Shown here: positions 54,144-62,335 of the stretch, one piece after another
How positions within the stretch are numbered: the stretch's first letter is position 1
How the letters are laid out: every line of letters starts with the position of its first letter
Assembly (NCBI RefSeq): GCF_009857135.1
Contig: NZ_CP047318.1
Span: 2,170,001-2,234,000 of the forward strand
DNA from: Streptomyces sp. HM190
Lineage (GTDB): Bacteria; Actinomycetota; Actinomycetes; Streptomycetales; Streptomycetaceae
DNA length: 64,000 nt
Reading direction: 5' to 3'
Program-made: the position numbers and the translations under genes
Notes under the pieces: generated by a model
Told to the model about the DNA's origin: nothing
What the model saw: only the letters and a program-made list of their open reading frames with translations
Databases searched by the model: none

Positions 54144-54950
54144 CTACGAAGCCGGCTTGTCCCGGTCGTCCGTGGCCTCATCGGACCGCTCCTTGGCCGC
54201 CTGGTCCTTCTCGGCCTTGGCGAGGGCGGCCCTCGCGGCCTTGTCGGCGTCCTTCTCCGCCTTGGCCGCCTCCGCGATCTGCCGCTTGGCGGCGGTCGCG
54301 TAGATGTCGACGTACTCCTGGCCCGAGAGCTTCATGATCTCGTACATGACCTCGTCGGTCAGCGCCCGCAGGACGAAGCGGTCGTGCTCCATGCCCTGGT
54401 AGCGGCTGAAGTCGAGGGGCCTGCCGATGCGGATGCCGGGCCGCATCACCTTCGGCAGGACCTTGCCGGGCGGCTGGATCTTCTCGGTGTCGATCATCGC
54501 CACGGGGATGACGGGCGCGCCGGTGGCGAGGGCCACGCGGGCGAGGCCGCCGGGCTTGCCCCGGTAGAGGCGGCCGTCGGGCGAGCGGGTGCCCTCGGGG
54601 TAGATGCCGAACAGCTCGCCCCGCTCCAGGACCTGGATGCCGCTCCTGATGGCGGCCTCGCCCGCGCCGCGCGCGCCGGAGCGGTCCACGGGGAGCTGGC
54701 CGACGCCCTTGAAGAAGGCCGCCGTGAGCTTGCCCTTCACGCCGGGCGTCGTGAAGTACTCCGCCTTCGCGATGAAGGTGACCTTGCGGTCGAGGACCGC
54801 GGGCAGGAAGAACGAGTCGGAGAACGAGAGGTGGTTGCTCGCCAGGATCGCCGCGCCCTCGGCCGGAATGTTCTCCAGGCCCTCCACCCAGGGCCGGAAG
54901 GTGACCTTGAGCGGTCCCCCGATGGCGACCTTCATCGCGCCGTACAACAA
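54144..54950 (-). CDS. plsC: 1-Acylglycerol-3-phosphate acyltransferase
   Basis: 268 residues from TTG 54950, supported by GAGAGG nine bases upstream; ATG 54935 is the alternative. The acyltransferase motifs are NHLSFSDSFFLP (HX4D-type), VDRSGARGAGEAA and IYPEGTRSPDGRLYRGKPG. The last 50 residues are a charged Lys/Ala/Glu/Asp helix. It makes phosphatidic acid; one of several such genes usual in Streptomyces. Confidence 0.88.
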   Translation of the reverse strand: MLYGAMKVAIGGPLKVTFRPWVEGLENIPAEGAAILASNHLSFSDSFFLPAVLDRKVTFIAKAEYFTTPGVKGKLTAAFFKGVGQLPVDRSGARGAGEAAIRSGIQVLERGELFGIYPEGTRSPDGRLYRGKPGGLARVALATGAPVIPVAMIDTEKIQPPGKVLPKVMRPGIRIGRPLDFSRYQGMEHDRFVLRALTDEVMYEIMKLSGQEYVDIYATAAKRQIAEAAKAEKDADKAARAALAKAEKDQAAKERSDEATDDRDKPAS

Positions 54951-55132
54951 CCGAGTGCCTCTCTGTGTTCTGAGGATCAGACCTTAACCCGGACGGCTGA
55001 CGAACGGCCCGGCGCCCCGCCCCCCGTCTCTCCTGCCCCGGCCGAAGCCCCTGGTCGGTGTCAGTGCGGTCGCGTACGGTGAACCACACCGGGACTCGTT
55101 TCACACCCTTCTCACGAACAGGAGACCGAACC

Positions 55133-56053
55133 GTGCCGGTCCTTCCTGGAGCCGAGCCCTACCGCCACGAGGGCGGACGGGTCGGGGTCCTCCTCTGTCA
55201 CGGCTTCACCGGTTCCCCGCGGTCGCTGCGCCCCTGGGCGGAGTACCTCGCCGGGCACGACCTGACCGTCGTCCTGCCCCAGCTGCCGGGTCACGGCACC
55301 CGCTGGGAGGACCTGCGGATCACCGGCTGGCAGGACTGGTACGCGGAGGTGGACCGTGAGCTGCGCGCCCTGCGCGAGCGCTGTGCGCGGGTCTTCGTGG
55401 CCGGGCTGTCCATGGGCGGCGCGCTGGCCCTGCGGCTGGCCGCGAAGCACGGGGACGCGGTCGACGGCGTGGTCGTCGTCAACCCGGCCAACGAGGTGCA
55501 CGGCCTGGCGGCCCGCGCCCTGCCCGTGCTCCGCCACTTCGTCCCCAGCACCAGGGGGATCACCGACGACATCGCCAAGGAAGGCGTCACGGAGCTGGGG
55601 TACGACAGGGTGCCGCTGCACGCGGCGCACTCCCTGCGGACCTTCCTGCGGCTGGTCGACGGTGAACTGCCCCAGGTGACACAGCCGCTGCTGCTGTTGC
55701 GCAGCACCCGGGACCATGTGGTGCCGGCCGCCGACTCCGCGCGCGTGCTGAGCCGGGTGTCGTCCACGGACGTCACGGAGATCCTGCTGGAACACAGCTA
55801 CCACGTCGCGACGTTGGACCACGACGCGGACCGTGTCTTCGAGGAGAGCCTGGCGTTCATGACCCGTGTCGTGCGGGACACCGCGCCCGACACCGCGAAG
55901 GCGACCGACGGGGAGGAGTCCCCGGAGGACTCCGGGACGGAGGCGCTGAAGGACTCCGGGACGGAATCCGTACAGCAGTCCGGGTCGGGGTCCGCGGAGC
56001 GGTTCGGTGCGGGATCCATGGAGCAGAGGGAAGGGACGGCCACTGGTGGCTGA
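55133..56053 (+). CDS. Alpha/beta-hydrolase (carboxylesterase type)
   Basis: 306 residues from GTG 55133 with AGGAGA upstream. The catalytic Ser is in VAGLSMGGALAL, Asp in LRSTRDHVVPAADS and His in LLEHSYHVATLDHD; LLCHGFTGSPRSL gives the oxyanion region. This is the Est30/monoglyceride-lipase type. The C-terminal 50 residues are an acidic Glu/Ser/Thr-rich tail with DSGTE repeats, not part of the fold. The stop overlaps the next gene by eight bases. Confidence 0.87.
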   Translation: MPVLPGAEPYRHEGGRVGVLLCHGFTGSPRSLRPWAEYLAGHDLTVVLPQLPGHGTRWEDLRITGWQDWYAEVDRELRALRERCARVFVAGLSMGGALALRLAAKHGDAVDGVVVVNPANEVHGLAARALPVLRHFVPSTRGITDDIAKEGVTELGYDRVPLHAAHSLRTFLRLVDGELPQVTQPLLLLRSTRDHVVPAADSARVLSRVSSTDVTEILLEHSYHVATLDHDADRVFEESLAFMTRVVRDTAPDTAKATDGEESPEDSGTEALKDSGTESVQQSGSGSAERFGAGSMEQREGTATGG

Positions 56054-56765
56054 GCACGACTCCGAGCGTGACCCGGAGGAGAAGGGCGCGCCCCTCGGCG
56101 AGCGCCACGGTGACGCGCGCGGACCGGGCTCGGGCGGCTCGGGTTCCGGTGGCTCGGGCGGCTCGGGTGCCCCCTCCGGCGACACTCCGGGCGAGGAGCA
56201 GCAGGTGCCGTTCGACGAGGACGCCGCCTGGCGGGCCATCGTCGCCGGGTTCGGCGAGGAGCCACCGGACCCGCCGGGTGCCAAGCCGTTCCGTTCGGTG
56301 GAGGACCTGGCGCTGCTGGAGGCCGACCCGGAGGAGGGGGAGGGCTCCGACGCGCCCGCGGCCGGCGCCGCGGACGGTGCCGGGCCCACCGCTCCCAAGC
56401 CGCTGGGCAGCTCCGTCGCGTTCGCGCCCGGTGTCGGCTCCGGTCCACGGGACTACACGGTGCCCGACCCGGTGGGCGAGGACACCGGTGAGGACGACGA
56501 CGAGGACGACGACGGCGAGGGCCACTTCGTGCCGCCGGAGCCGCCGCCGCTGCCGGAGGCCGACGCGACGGCCAAGTTCGCCTGGCTGGGCGTGGTCGGC
56601 GGCCCTGTGCTGCTCCTGCTCGCGGTGCTGCTGGGCTGGGACATGACCTGGTGGCTGACCACCCTCGGCATCGGCGGCTTCCTCGGCGGCTTCGCCACGC
56701 TGGTGATGCGGATGAAGAACGACGACGAGGACGACGACGATCCGGGGCGGGGCGCGGTCGTCTGA
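56046..56765 (+). CDS. Conserved acidic membrane protein
   Basis: 239 residues from GTG 56046. A Gly/Ser/Asp/Glu-rich N-terminus (with GSGGSGSGGSGG) leads to FDEDAAWRAIVAGFGEEP, a motif common in Streptomyces proteins of unknown role, then a Pro/Glu-rich acidic linker. Two helices near the end (WLGVVGGPVLLLLAVLLGW; LGIGGFLGGFATLVM) anchor it, and the C-terminus is Asp-rich. It is coupled to the hydrolase gene; function unknown. Confidence 0.75.
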   Translation: MAEHDSERDPEEKGAPLGERHGDARGPGSGGSGSGGSGGSGAPSGDTPGEEQQVPFDEDAAWRAIVAGFGEEPPDPPGAKPFRSVEDLALLEADPEEGEGSDAPAAGAADGAGPTAPKPLGSSVAFAPGVGSGPRDYTVPDPVGEDTGEDDDEDDDGEGHFVPPEPPPLPEADATAKFAWLGVVGGPVLLLLAVLLGWDMTWWLTTLGIGGFLGGFATLVMRMKNDDEDDDDPGRGAVV

Positions 56766-56782
56766 CCCCCGCCGCCGTACGC

Positions 56783-56813
56783 GGGCCCGTCCGGACGTGT
56801 TCCGGACGGGCCC
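56783..56813 (+). terminator. Terminator of the hydrolase/membrane protein pair
   Basis: A perfect 13-bp stem (56783-56795 with 56801-56813) and 5-base loop, 17 bases after the stop codon. Confidence 0.75.
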
Positions 56814-56878
56814 TCGTCGTGGTGCGCGGCGCCGGCGTCCACCGCAGCGGATCCGGGTCCGGCGGGCCGGGACGGCCC

Positions 56879-57637
56879 TCAGGACGACGCGGCGGGCACT
56901 CTGAGGGCGGCCAGGACCGGCAGGTGGTCCGTGGCCGCCCGCAGGTCGTCCCGGCTGATCCCCGGCTGGTCGAGGGGGACACCGCAGCCGAGGACCTCGA
57001 TGCCGGGGGTGGCGAGGACTGCGTCGATGCGCTGGTGGGGGTCGGCGGGGGTGGAGGTGTACTCGCTGCCCCAGGGCGCGGTCGCCCAGCAGTCCTGGAG
57101 CGCGCCGGCCAGCCGCCGGAAGGTGCGGCCGTCGGGGCGTTCGTTGAGGTCGCCGCCCGCGACGGCGTGCTCCACGCCCAGTGCGGCAAGACGGTCGAGG
57201 AGCATGCCGCCCTGCTCGTACCGTTCGTCCTTCTGCAGGGAGAGGTGGCACGACAGGACGCCGAGGCGGGCGCGGCCGAAGCGGACCACGGCCGTGGCGA
57301 AGCCGCGCCGGTGCAGGCCGGGGGTGAGCGGCAGCAGGACGTCCTCGGTGTGCTCGACGGTGGCGCGCAGGCCGCACAGCAGGGCCGGGCCGGAGGCGGT
57401 GGCGCCGCCGGAGAGGGTGACGAGGTCACAGGCCGCGGCCAGCCGCGCGAGTTTCTTGCGCCAGCGGAAGAAGCGGGGCGCCTCCTGGACGAGGACGAGG
57501 TCGGGGGCGCAGCCCTTGATCACCCGGGCGAGTGCGTCGGTGTCGTCCCGCAGGGAGCGGATGTTGTAGCTGAGGACGCGGATGGTCGCCGAACCGTCGG
57601 GGTTCGTGCGGGAGTTGGGCAGCGGGTTCGTCGCCAT
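56879..57637 (-). CDS. Endonuclease/exonuclease/phosphatase-family hydrolase
   Basis: 252 residues from ATG 57637. EEP fold: IRVLSYNIRSLRDD (Asn), LVLVQEAPRF (Glu), LGVLSCHLSLQ, VAGGDLNERPDGRTF (Asp, Asn) and DHLPVLAALR (Asp-His) give all metal and catalytic residues. Substrate is undetermined; the small size fits a phosphatase or nuclease of secondary role. No signal peptide. Confidence 0.88.
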   Translation of the reverse strand: MATNPLPNSRTNPDGSATIRVLSYNIRSLRDDTDALARVIKGCAPDLVLVQEAPRFFRWRKKLARLAAACDLVTLSGGATASGPALLCGLRATVEHTEDVLLPLTPGLHRRGFATAVVRFGRARLGVLSCHLSLQKDERYEQGGMLLDRLAALGVEHAVAGGDLNERPDGRTFRRLAGALQDCWATAPWGSEYTSTPADPHQRIDAVLATPGIEVLGCGVPLDQPGISRDDLRAATDHLPVLAALRVPAASS

Positions 57638-57732
57638 GGGGATCAAGATACGCCCCGAGCCCGGGGGTATTTGTCCGTTTGCGCCGGGGGGCGGTGCGTG
57701 GCTCGGTGTGACCGCGTGGCTCGGCCGCCCAT

Positions 57733-57786
57733 GGACACGGCCCCGTGCCCCTTCCGGGATGCTTCCGGGGGCGCGGGGCCGTGTCC
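57733..57786 (-). terminator. Terminator of the glucokinase gene
   Basis: A long GC stem (57733-57751 with 57768-57786, one G-U pair) lies ten bases after the glucokinase stop codon on the minus strand. Confidence 0.75.
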
Positions 57787-57795
57787 GACGGAGTG

Positions 57796-58749
57796 TCACA
57801 TGATCGGGTCGGGCTCTCTCGCCAGGTCGGCCGCGCCCACCAGCCCGGCCTCGTTGCCCAGCCGGGCGGCGATGACCTGGGCGACCGGGCGCCAGTTGCC
57901 GCCGACCAGCCACCGCTTGTACGACTTGCGGATGGGGTCGAGGACCAACTCGCCCTCGTCGGACAGGCCGCCGCCCACGATGAACGCCGACGGGTCGAAG
58001 AGGGAGGCGAGGTCGGCGAGACCGGCGCCGGCCCAGCGGGCCAGCTCGCGGTAGGAATCGACGGCGACGGGGTCGCCCTGGCGGGCGGCCATGGAGATGT
58101 GCTTGCCCTCGATGCCGTCGGGCGTGCCGTCGCCGAGGCCGAGCAGGATCTCGGCGTTCTCGGGGGTCGCGTTGGCGCGCTGCTTGGCGTACCTCACCAG
58201 CGCGCGCCCCGACGCGTACTGCTCCCAGCAGCCCTGGCTGCCGCAGCCGCACAGCAGACCGTCGGGCACCATCCGGATGTGGCCGAACTCGGCGGCCACG
58301 CCGAAGTGCCCGCGGCGCAGCTTGTTGCCGATGATGATGCCGCCGCCGAGGCCCGTGCCGAGGGTGATGCAGATGACGTTCCGGTGGCCCTTGCCCGCGC
58401 CGAACTTGTACTCGCCCCAGGCCGCCGCGTTGGCGTCGTTCTCGACGACGACGGGCAGGCCCACGCGGGCCTCGACCTTCTCCTTCAACGGCTCGTTGCG
58501 CCAGTCGATGTTGGGGGCGAAGTAGACCGTGGAGCGCTGACGGTCGACGTAACCGGCAGCGCCGATGCCGACGCCGACGATCTCGTGTCCGGCTCGCGCG
58601 CCCTCGACGGCGGCGGCGATGGCGTCCACGATCTCCTCGGGCGTGCCCGGGGTCGGCACCTTGTGGGTCGAGAGGATGTTGCCTTCCTCGTCGACCACAC
58701 CGGCCGCGATCTTGGTACCGCCGATGTCGACGCCGATGGTGAGTCCCAT
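57796..58749 (-). CDS. glkA: Glucokinase (ROK family)
   Basis: 317 residues. The ATP loop is GVDIGGTKIAAGVV, the ROK signature ITLGTGLGGGIIIGNKL, and the zinc motif is LLCGCGSQGCWEQYASG, with catalytic Asp in VVENDANAAAWGEY. It phosphorylates glucose and is the central player in Streptomyces carbon repression. Located next to the SCO2127-like gene, as in S. coelicolor. Confidence 0.96.
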   Translation of the reverse strand: MGLTIGVDIGGTKIAAGVVDEEGNILSTHKVPTPGTPEEIVDAIAAAVEGARAGHEIVGVGIGAAGYVDRQRSTVYFAPNIDWRNEPLKEKVEARVGLPVVVENDANAAAWGEYKFGAGKGHRNVICITLGTGLGGGIIIGNKLRRGHFGVAAEFGHIRMVPDGLLCGCGSQGCWEQYASGRALVRYAKQRANATPENAEILLGLGDGTPDGIEGKHISMAARQGDPVAVDSYRELARWAGAGLADLASLFDPSAFIVGGGLSDEGELVLDPIRKSYKRWLVGGNWRPVAQVIAARLGNEAGLVGAADLAREPDPIM

Positions 58750-58844
58750 GAATCCCTCAGTTTCGGTCGAGCCCCGCTACGGCCAACCGTACCCGAGGGC
58801 CCGGCGCCGGGGCTCCCGTCGTCCGCCGGGCGGACAGGCCGGCG

Positions 58845-59351
58845 TCAGTCGAGGTCGATGCGTTCGCCGGGGCCCTGGTCGCCGTCCTCGTCGCCGCGTT
58901 CCCGGTGGGCGGGGTCGCGGGTGGTCCAGCGACGTTCCTGGGCCTCCACGGCGGAGCGGTACGCGGCGAGGAGTTCGCTGCCCGCGGCGGCGAGGTGGTC
59001 GAAGACGTCCGGGTTGCGTTCGATGACGGGTTCGACGGCGGCCCTGGCCTGCTGGACGACCTGGCTGACCATCTGCTGGGCCGCTCCGCCGGCCACCGCG
59101 CCGAGCAGCGGCGACTGGAGACCGGACAGCTTGTCGGCGACGGTGTCGACGAGCTTGCGCAGTTCCTCGGCGGCCGAGCCCGGCGGCGGCCCGTACCGCG
59201 CCCGGCGGCGGGCCTTCTCCGCGGCGAGGTCCTCCTCGCACGCGGTGGCCCAGGCGTCGGCGTCCGCCGCCCGCACCTCGTACTCGTCCGCGGCGGCCTG
59301 GCCGGCCGCGTCCTGACGGGCGGCGTCGGACGGGGGGCGCTCTTCGCTCAT
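58845..59351 (-). CDS. DUF5304 (SCO2127-like) protein
   Basis: 168 residues from ATG 59351 with GGAG upstream. Acidic/Ala-rich N-terminus, then an amphipathic helical stretch (EELRKLVDTVADKLSGLQSPLLGAVAGGAAQQMVSQVV) and a C-terminal acidic tail. No membrane helix. In S. coelicolor the gene directly upstream of glkA, SCO2127, was reported to influence glucose kinase activity and carbon repression. It is transcribed toward glkA with a 95-base gap, so an operon is plausible. Confidence 0.8.
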   Translation of the reverse strand: MSEERPPSDAARQDAAGQAAADEYEVRAADADAWATACEEDLAAEKARRRARYGPPPGSAAEELRKLVDTVADKLSGLQSPLLGAVAGGAAQQMVSQVVQQARAAVEPVIERNPDVFDHLAAAGSELLAAYRSAVEAQERRWTTRDPAHRERGDEDGDQGPGERIDLD

Positions 59352-59408
59352 GGCGGACTCCTGCCTACGGTTCGTACCGTCGACGTTACCCGAACGGGGG
59401 TATGCGGT

Positions 59409-60578
59409 TCACCGGGTGCGGGGCCAGAACCGGGGGTCGGGCGCGAAGCGGATCCTCAGCTCGCCGTCGCGCAGGGCGGCACCGTCGACCGTGCAGCGGC
59501 GCAGGGCCGAGGGCAGCGGCACGATGCGCCGGAACTGCCCGGCGGTGACGACCAGCTCGTCGCCGCGCCGTACGAGGTCCAGCTCGTCGCGCAGGGCGCC
59601 GGGCAGCGGGAGGTGCCAGACGAGCACGCCGTCGTCGGCGAGCCGGTCGGTGACGGGCCACTCGACCCGGGCGGGCCTGTCACCCGCAGGGGGTACGTCG
59701 AGAGCGGTGAGGTCGTCGGTGCCGCGCGGGTCACGGCCGAGGTGGGCGACCTCCCGCACGGGGTGGGTGGCGCGCCATTCCGACAGCGTCTTGTCCTGCT
59801 GGGCGACGAGCCCCGCGAGCCAGGTGTCGGAGGTGTCGGCGGGCAGGACCCGGTTGGCGACCAGGGCGTCCACGGACAGGCCGCGCAGGGCGAGGCCGAC
59901 GCCCGCGACCCGGACGTGGTCGGCGGCGGCGGGTCCGGGCTCGGCGACCAGCCGTACGGTCGTGCCGGGGTCGTCGACGACCCCGGCGACGGCGGCCAGC
60001 TCGACGTCCCAGCGGGCCGCCGTCTCGTACAGCCACTCCGCGGGCATCGGCACCCCGGCCAGCCGGCCGAGCACGGGCCGCAGGGCACGGGCCGCCTGGC
60101 GTTCGGCGGGCAGCAACCTCCGCAGGTAGCGGCGGAGTTCCTCCGGGAGGCCGAGCAGGGCGAGCGTCTGCGGCAGGGGCGGCAGATCGACGACGAGCAG
60201 GTCGTACGCCTCGGACAGCGCGGCGTCGCGGAGGGCACGCAGGAGGGCCAGCTCCTCGGCGCCGGGCAGCGGGGTGAGTTCCTCGGCGTCCAGCCGGCCT
60301 GCGCCCAGCAGGTCGAGCACGGAGGCGGCGCGCTCCTGGAACGCGACGAGGTCCGCGCGGAAGCCGGCGGCGGCGTCGGGCCGCCACGCGGTGAGGCCGG
60401 GGCCGACCCGTACGGGCTCGGCGCCGGTCGGGGTGCCCAGCACCGCCCCGAGACCGTCCGTCCGGTCGGCGCTCAGCACGAGCGTGCGGCGGCCCTCCCG
60501 AGCCGCCGCCACCGCCGTGGCCGCGGCGACCGTCGTACGGCCACTGCCGCCTTGCCCGGTGATCAGGATGGTGCGCAT
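59409..60578 (-). CDS. ArsA-like ATPase
   Basis: 389 residues from ATG 60578; the longer open frame is rejected. Walker A is ITGQGGSGRTTVAAATA at the N-terminus; the switch regions LVLSADRTDGLGAVLG and DLLVVDLPPLPQTLALL are of the SIMIBI ArsA/GET3 class. Only one ATPase domain is present and the usual metal-binding Cys residues are missing, so arsenite transport is not supported. A TACCGT 8 bases before the ATG suggests a leaderless transcript. Confidence 0.83.
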   Translation of the reverse strand: MRTILITGQGGSGRTTVAAATAVAAAREGRRTLVLSADRTDGLGAVLGTPTGAEPVRVGPGLTAWRPDAAAGFRADLVAFQERAASVLDLLGAGRLDAEELTPLPGAEELALLRALRDAALSEAYDLLVVDLPPLPQTLALLGLPEELRRYLRRLLPAERQAARALRPVLGRLAGVPMPAEWLYETAARWDVELAAVAGVVDDPGTTVRLVAEPGPAAADHVRVAGVGLALRGLSVDALVANRVLPADTSDTWLAGLVAQQDKTLSEWRATHPVREVAHLGRDPRGTDDLTALDVPPAGDRPARVEWPVTDRLADDGVLVWHLPLPGALRDELDLVRRGDELVVTAGQFRRIVPLPSALRRCTVDGAALRDGELRIRFAPDPRFWPRTR

Positions 60579-60706
60579 GGGGCTGAACGGTAACCCACCG
60601 GGTGGGGGCGGGGGTTCCACCCAGCGCCCGAACGGGGTGCCGCGGGCGGACTCGAACGGCACCCGTGTCACCAGGGCGAGTCGGGCGGGCGGCCCGCTGG
60701 ACGGAC

Positions 60707-61147
60707 CTACGCCCCGGACTCCACGCGCTTCTTCAGCCCGGCCAGCGCCCGGTCGATGATCACCTTCTCCGCCTTGCGCTTGATCATCCCGAGCATCGGG
60801 ATCTTCACGTCCACGGTCAGCTGGTACGTCACCTCGGTCGCCGTGTCGCTCACCGGCTTGAGGATGTAGGAGCCGTCGAGCGACCGCAGCATCTGCGACC
60901 TGACCAGCGTCCAGGACACCTCGTTCGCCCCGGACCAGGTGTACGCCAGCGTCTGGTCGTCCTTGATCGCCCCGGCGTCCATGACGAGCCGCACCTGCTC
61001 GGCGCGCCCCTCGTCGTCGGTCTTCAGGACCTCGGCCTCCTTCACCTCACCCGTCCAGTCCGGGTAGCGGGCGAAGTCGGCGATCACTCCCATGACGTCG
61101 GCCGCCGCAGCCTCGATCGTGATGCTCGAACTGGTGAATTCCGCCAT
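60707..61147 (-). CDS. SRPBCC-family (START-like) protein
   Basis: 146 residues from ATG 61147 with GGAGGAG upstream. Coenzyme Q-binding/polyketide cyclase-like fold: EAAAADVMGVIADFARYPDWTGEVKEAEVL, then TATEVTYQLTVDVKIP and RALAGLKKRVE at the end. It probably binds a hydrophobic ligand. The nearby ArsA-like and metallophosphoesterase genes run in the same direction. Confidence 0.85.
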   Translation of the reverse strand: MAEFTSSSITIEAAAADVMGVIADFARYPDWTGEVKEAEVLKTDDEGRAEQVRLVMDAGAIKDDQTLAYTWSGANEVSWTLVRSQMLRSLDGSYILKPVSDTATEVTYQLTVDVKIPMLGMIKRKAEKVIIDRALAGLKKRVESGA

Positions 61148-61230
61148 CGCCGTGGCTCCTCCAGAGACGTTCCGGTGAGGGAGGTGGGTGCGCACGTATG
61201 TGCAGCGTGAAGGCTACCGCGCGTGCGGGG

Positions 61231-62028
61231 TCACCACTCCAACGCCCAGGGCCTGCCGCTCCCGGCGAAGTGCCCCACGTTCACGCACTCGGTGGCCCCG
61301 ATCCGCATCCGCCGTGCCAGCGGCTGGTGGACGTGCCCGAACAGCGAGTACCGCGGCCGGGTCCGGCGGATCGCCTCCAGCAGCGCGCGGCTCCCCCGCT
61401 CGAACCGGCGCGCGACCGTGTCGTACACCAGCTCGGGCACCTCCGGCGGGATGTGCGTGCACAGCACGTCCACCTCCCCCACCGCCTCGATCTTCGCCGC
61501 GTACTCCTCGTCGCTGATCTCGTACGGCGTGCGCATGGGGGTGCGCAGTCCGCCGCCCACGAACCCGAAGACCCAGCCCCCGATCTCGACCCGGTCCCCG
61601 TCCAGCACGGTCGTCCCGCGCCCCGCGTACTCGGGCCACAGCCTCGGCATGTCGACGTTGCCGTAGGTGGCGTACGTCGGCTCCGGGAACGCCGCGAACA
61701 GCTCGGCGTACTGCTTGCGCACGGCCTTCTCGATCACGGCGGAGCGGTCCTGGCCGATGCCCGACCAGAGGCGGGCGCCGAGTTCGCGGGCCTCCTCGAA
61801 GCGCCGGGCGGTGCGCAGCTCGACGAGCCGGGTGGCGTTCTCGGCGCCGAACAGGTCGGGGAAGATCCCGCGCGAGTGGTCGGCGTAGTCGAGGAAGAGG
61901 ACCAGGTCGCCGAGGCACACCAGGGCGTCGGCACCCTCGCCGGCTCTGGCCAGGTCGCGCGCGTTGCCGTGCACGTCACTGACCACATGAATACGTGTCC
62001 TGCGGTTACCGCCTGGTGTGGGTGCCAT
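61231..62028 (-). CDS. Metallophosphoesterase
   Basis: 265 residues from ATG 62028; a TTG at 62037 would add three residues. Calcineurin-like motifs are HVVSDVHGNARDL (Asp, His), LVCLGDLVLFLDY (Asp), YGNVDMPRL (Asn-Asp), LCTHIPPE and FGHVHQPLARR (His pairs). It hydrolyses a phosphoester of unknown type. TACGCT lies eight bases before the ATG, fitting leaderless expression. Confidence 0.87.
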   Translation of the reverse strand: MAPTPGGNRRTRIHVVSDVHGNARDLARAGEGADALVCLGDLVLFLDYADHSRGIFPDLFGAENATRLVELRTARRFEEARELGARLWSGIGQDRSAVIEKAVRKQYAELFAAFPEPTYATYGNVDMPRLWPEYAGRGTTVLDGDRVEIGGWVFGFVGGGLRTPMRTPYEISDEEYAAKIEAVGEVDVLCTHIPPEVPELVYDTVARRFERGSRALLEAIRRTRPRYSLFGHVHQPLARRMRIGATECVNVGHFAGSGRPWALEW

Positions 62029-62335
62029 GACGATCAAGCGTAGGCGGGTGCGGCAGGGGTGAACAGAGTCGACCGAACCTGCGGTTACTGGTCAGTCATT
62101 AAGTGTGGGGATTATTGTTCCCGGAGAATCCGTACGTGTGACGCGGAAAACATCTCCCCGCACCCCCCTCGCGGAGAAGCCATACCGACGGGTAACGTCC
62201 GGGCAGTCCAGTCGTGCTCAGGTTTTCAACCAGTGAGGAACCCAGTGGGACCTGAGCGCTAGCCCCAGCCTTGGACCGCACCGTCGCATCACACGCGTAC
62301 GTCGTGGCGCCGGCGCCCTATGAGGAGCAGCAGTC
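62029..62335. other. Intergenic region between divergent metallophosphoesterase and acyl-CoA synthetase
   Basis: About 300 bases, less GC-rich around 62090-62120. It should contain both promoters; TAACGT at 62193-62198 is a possible -10 for the rightward gene. No gene or RNA recognised. Confidence 0.4.

Noticed and set aside
59409..60578. Arsenite-transport role for the ArsA-like ATPase
   Set aside because: No metal-binding cysteines, a single ATPase domain and no ars genes nearby.
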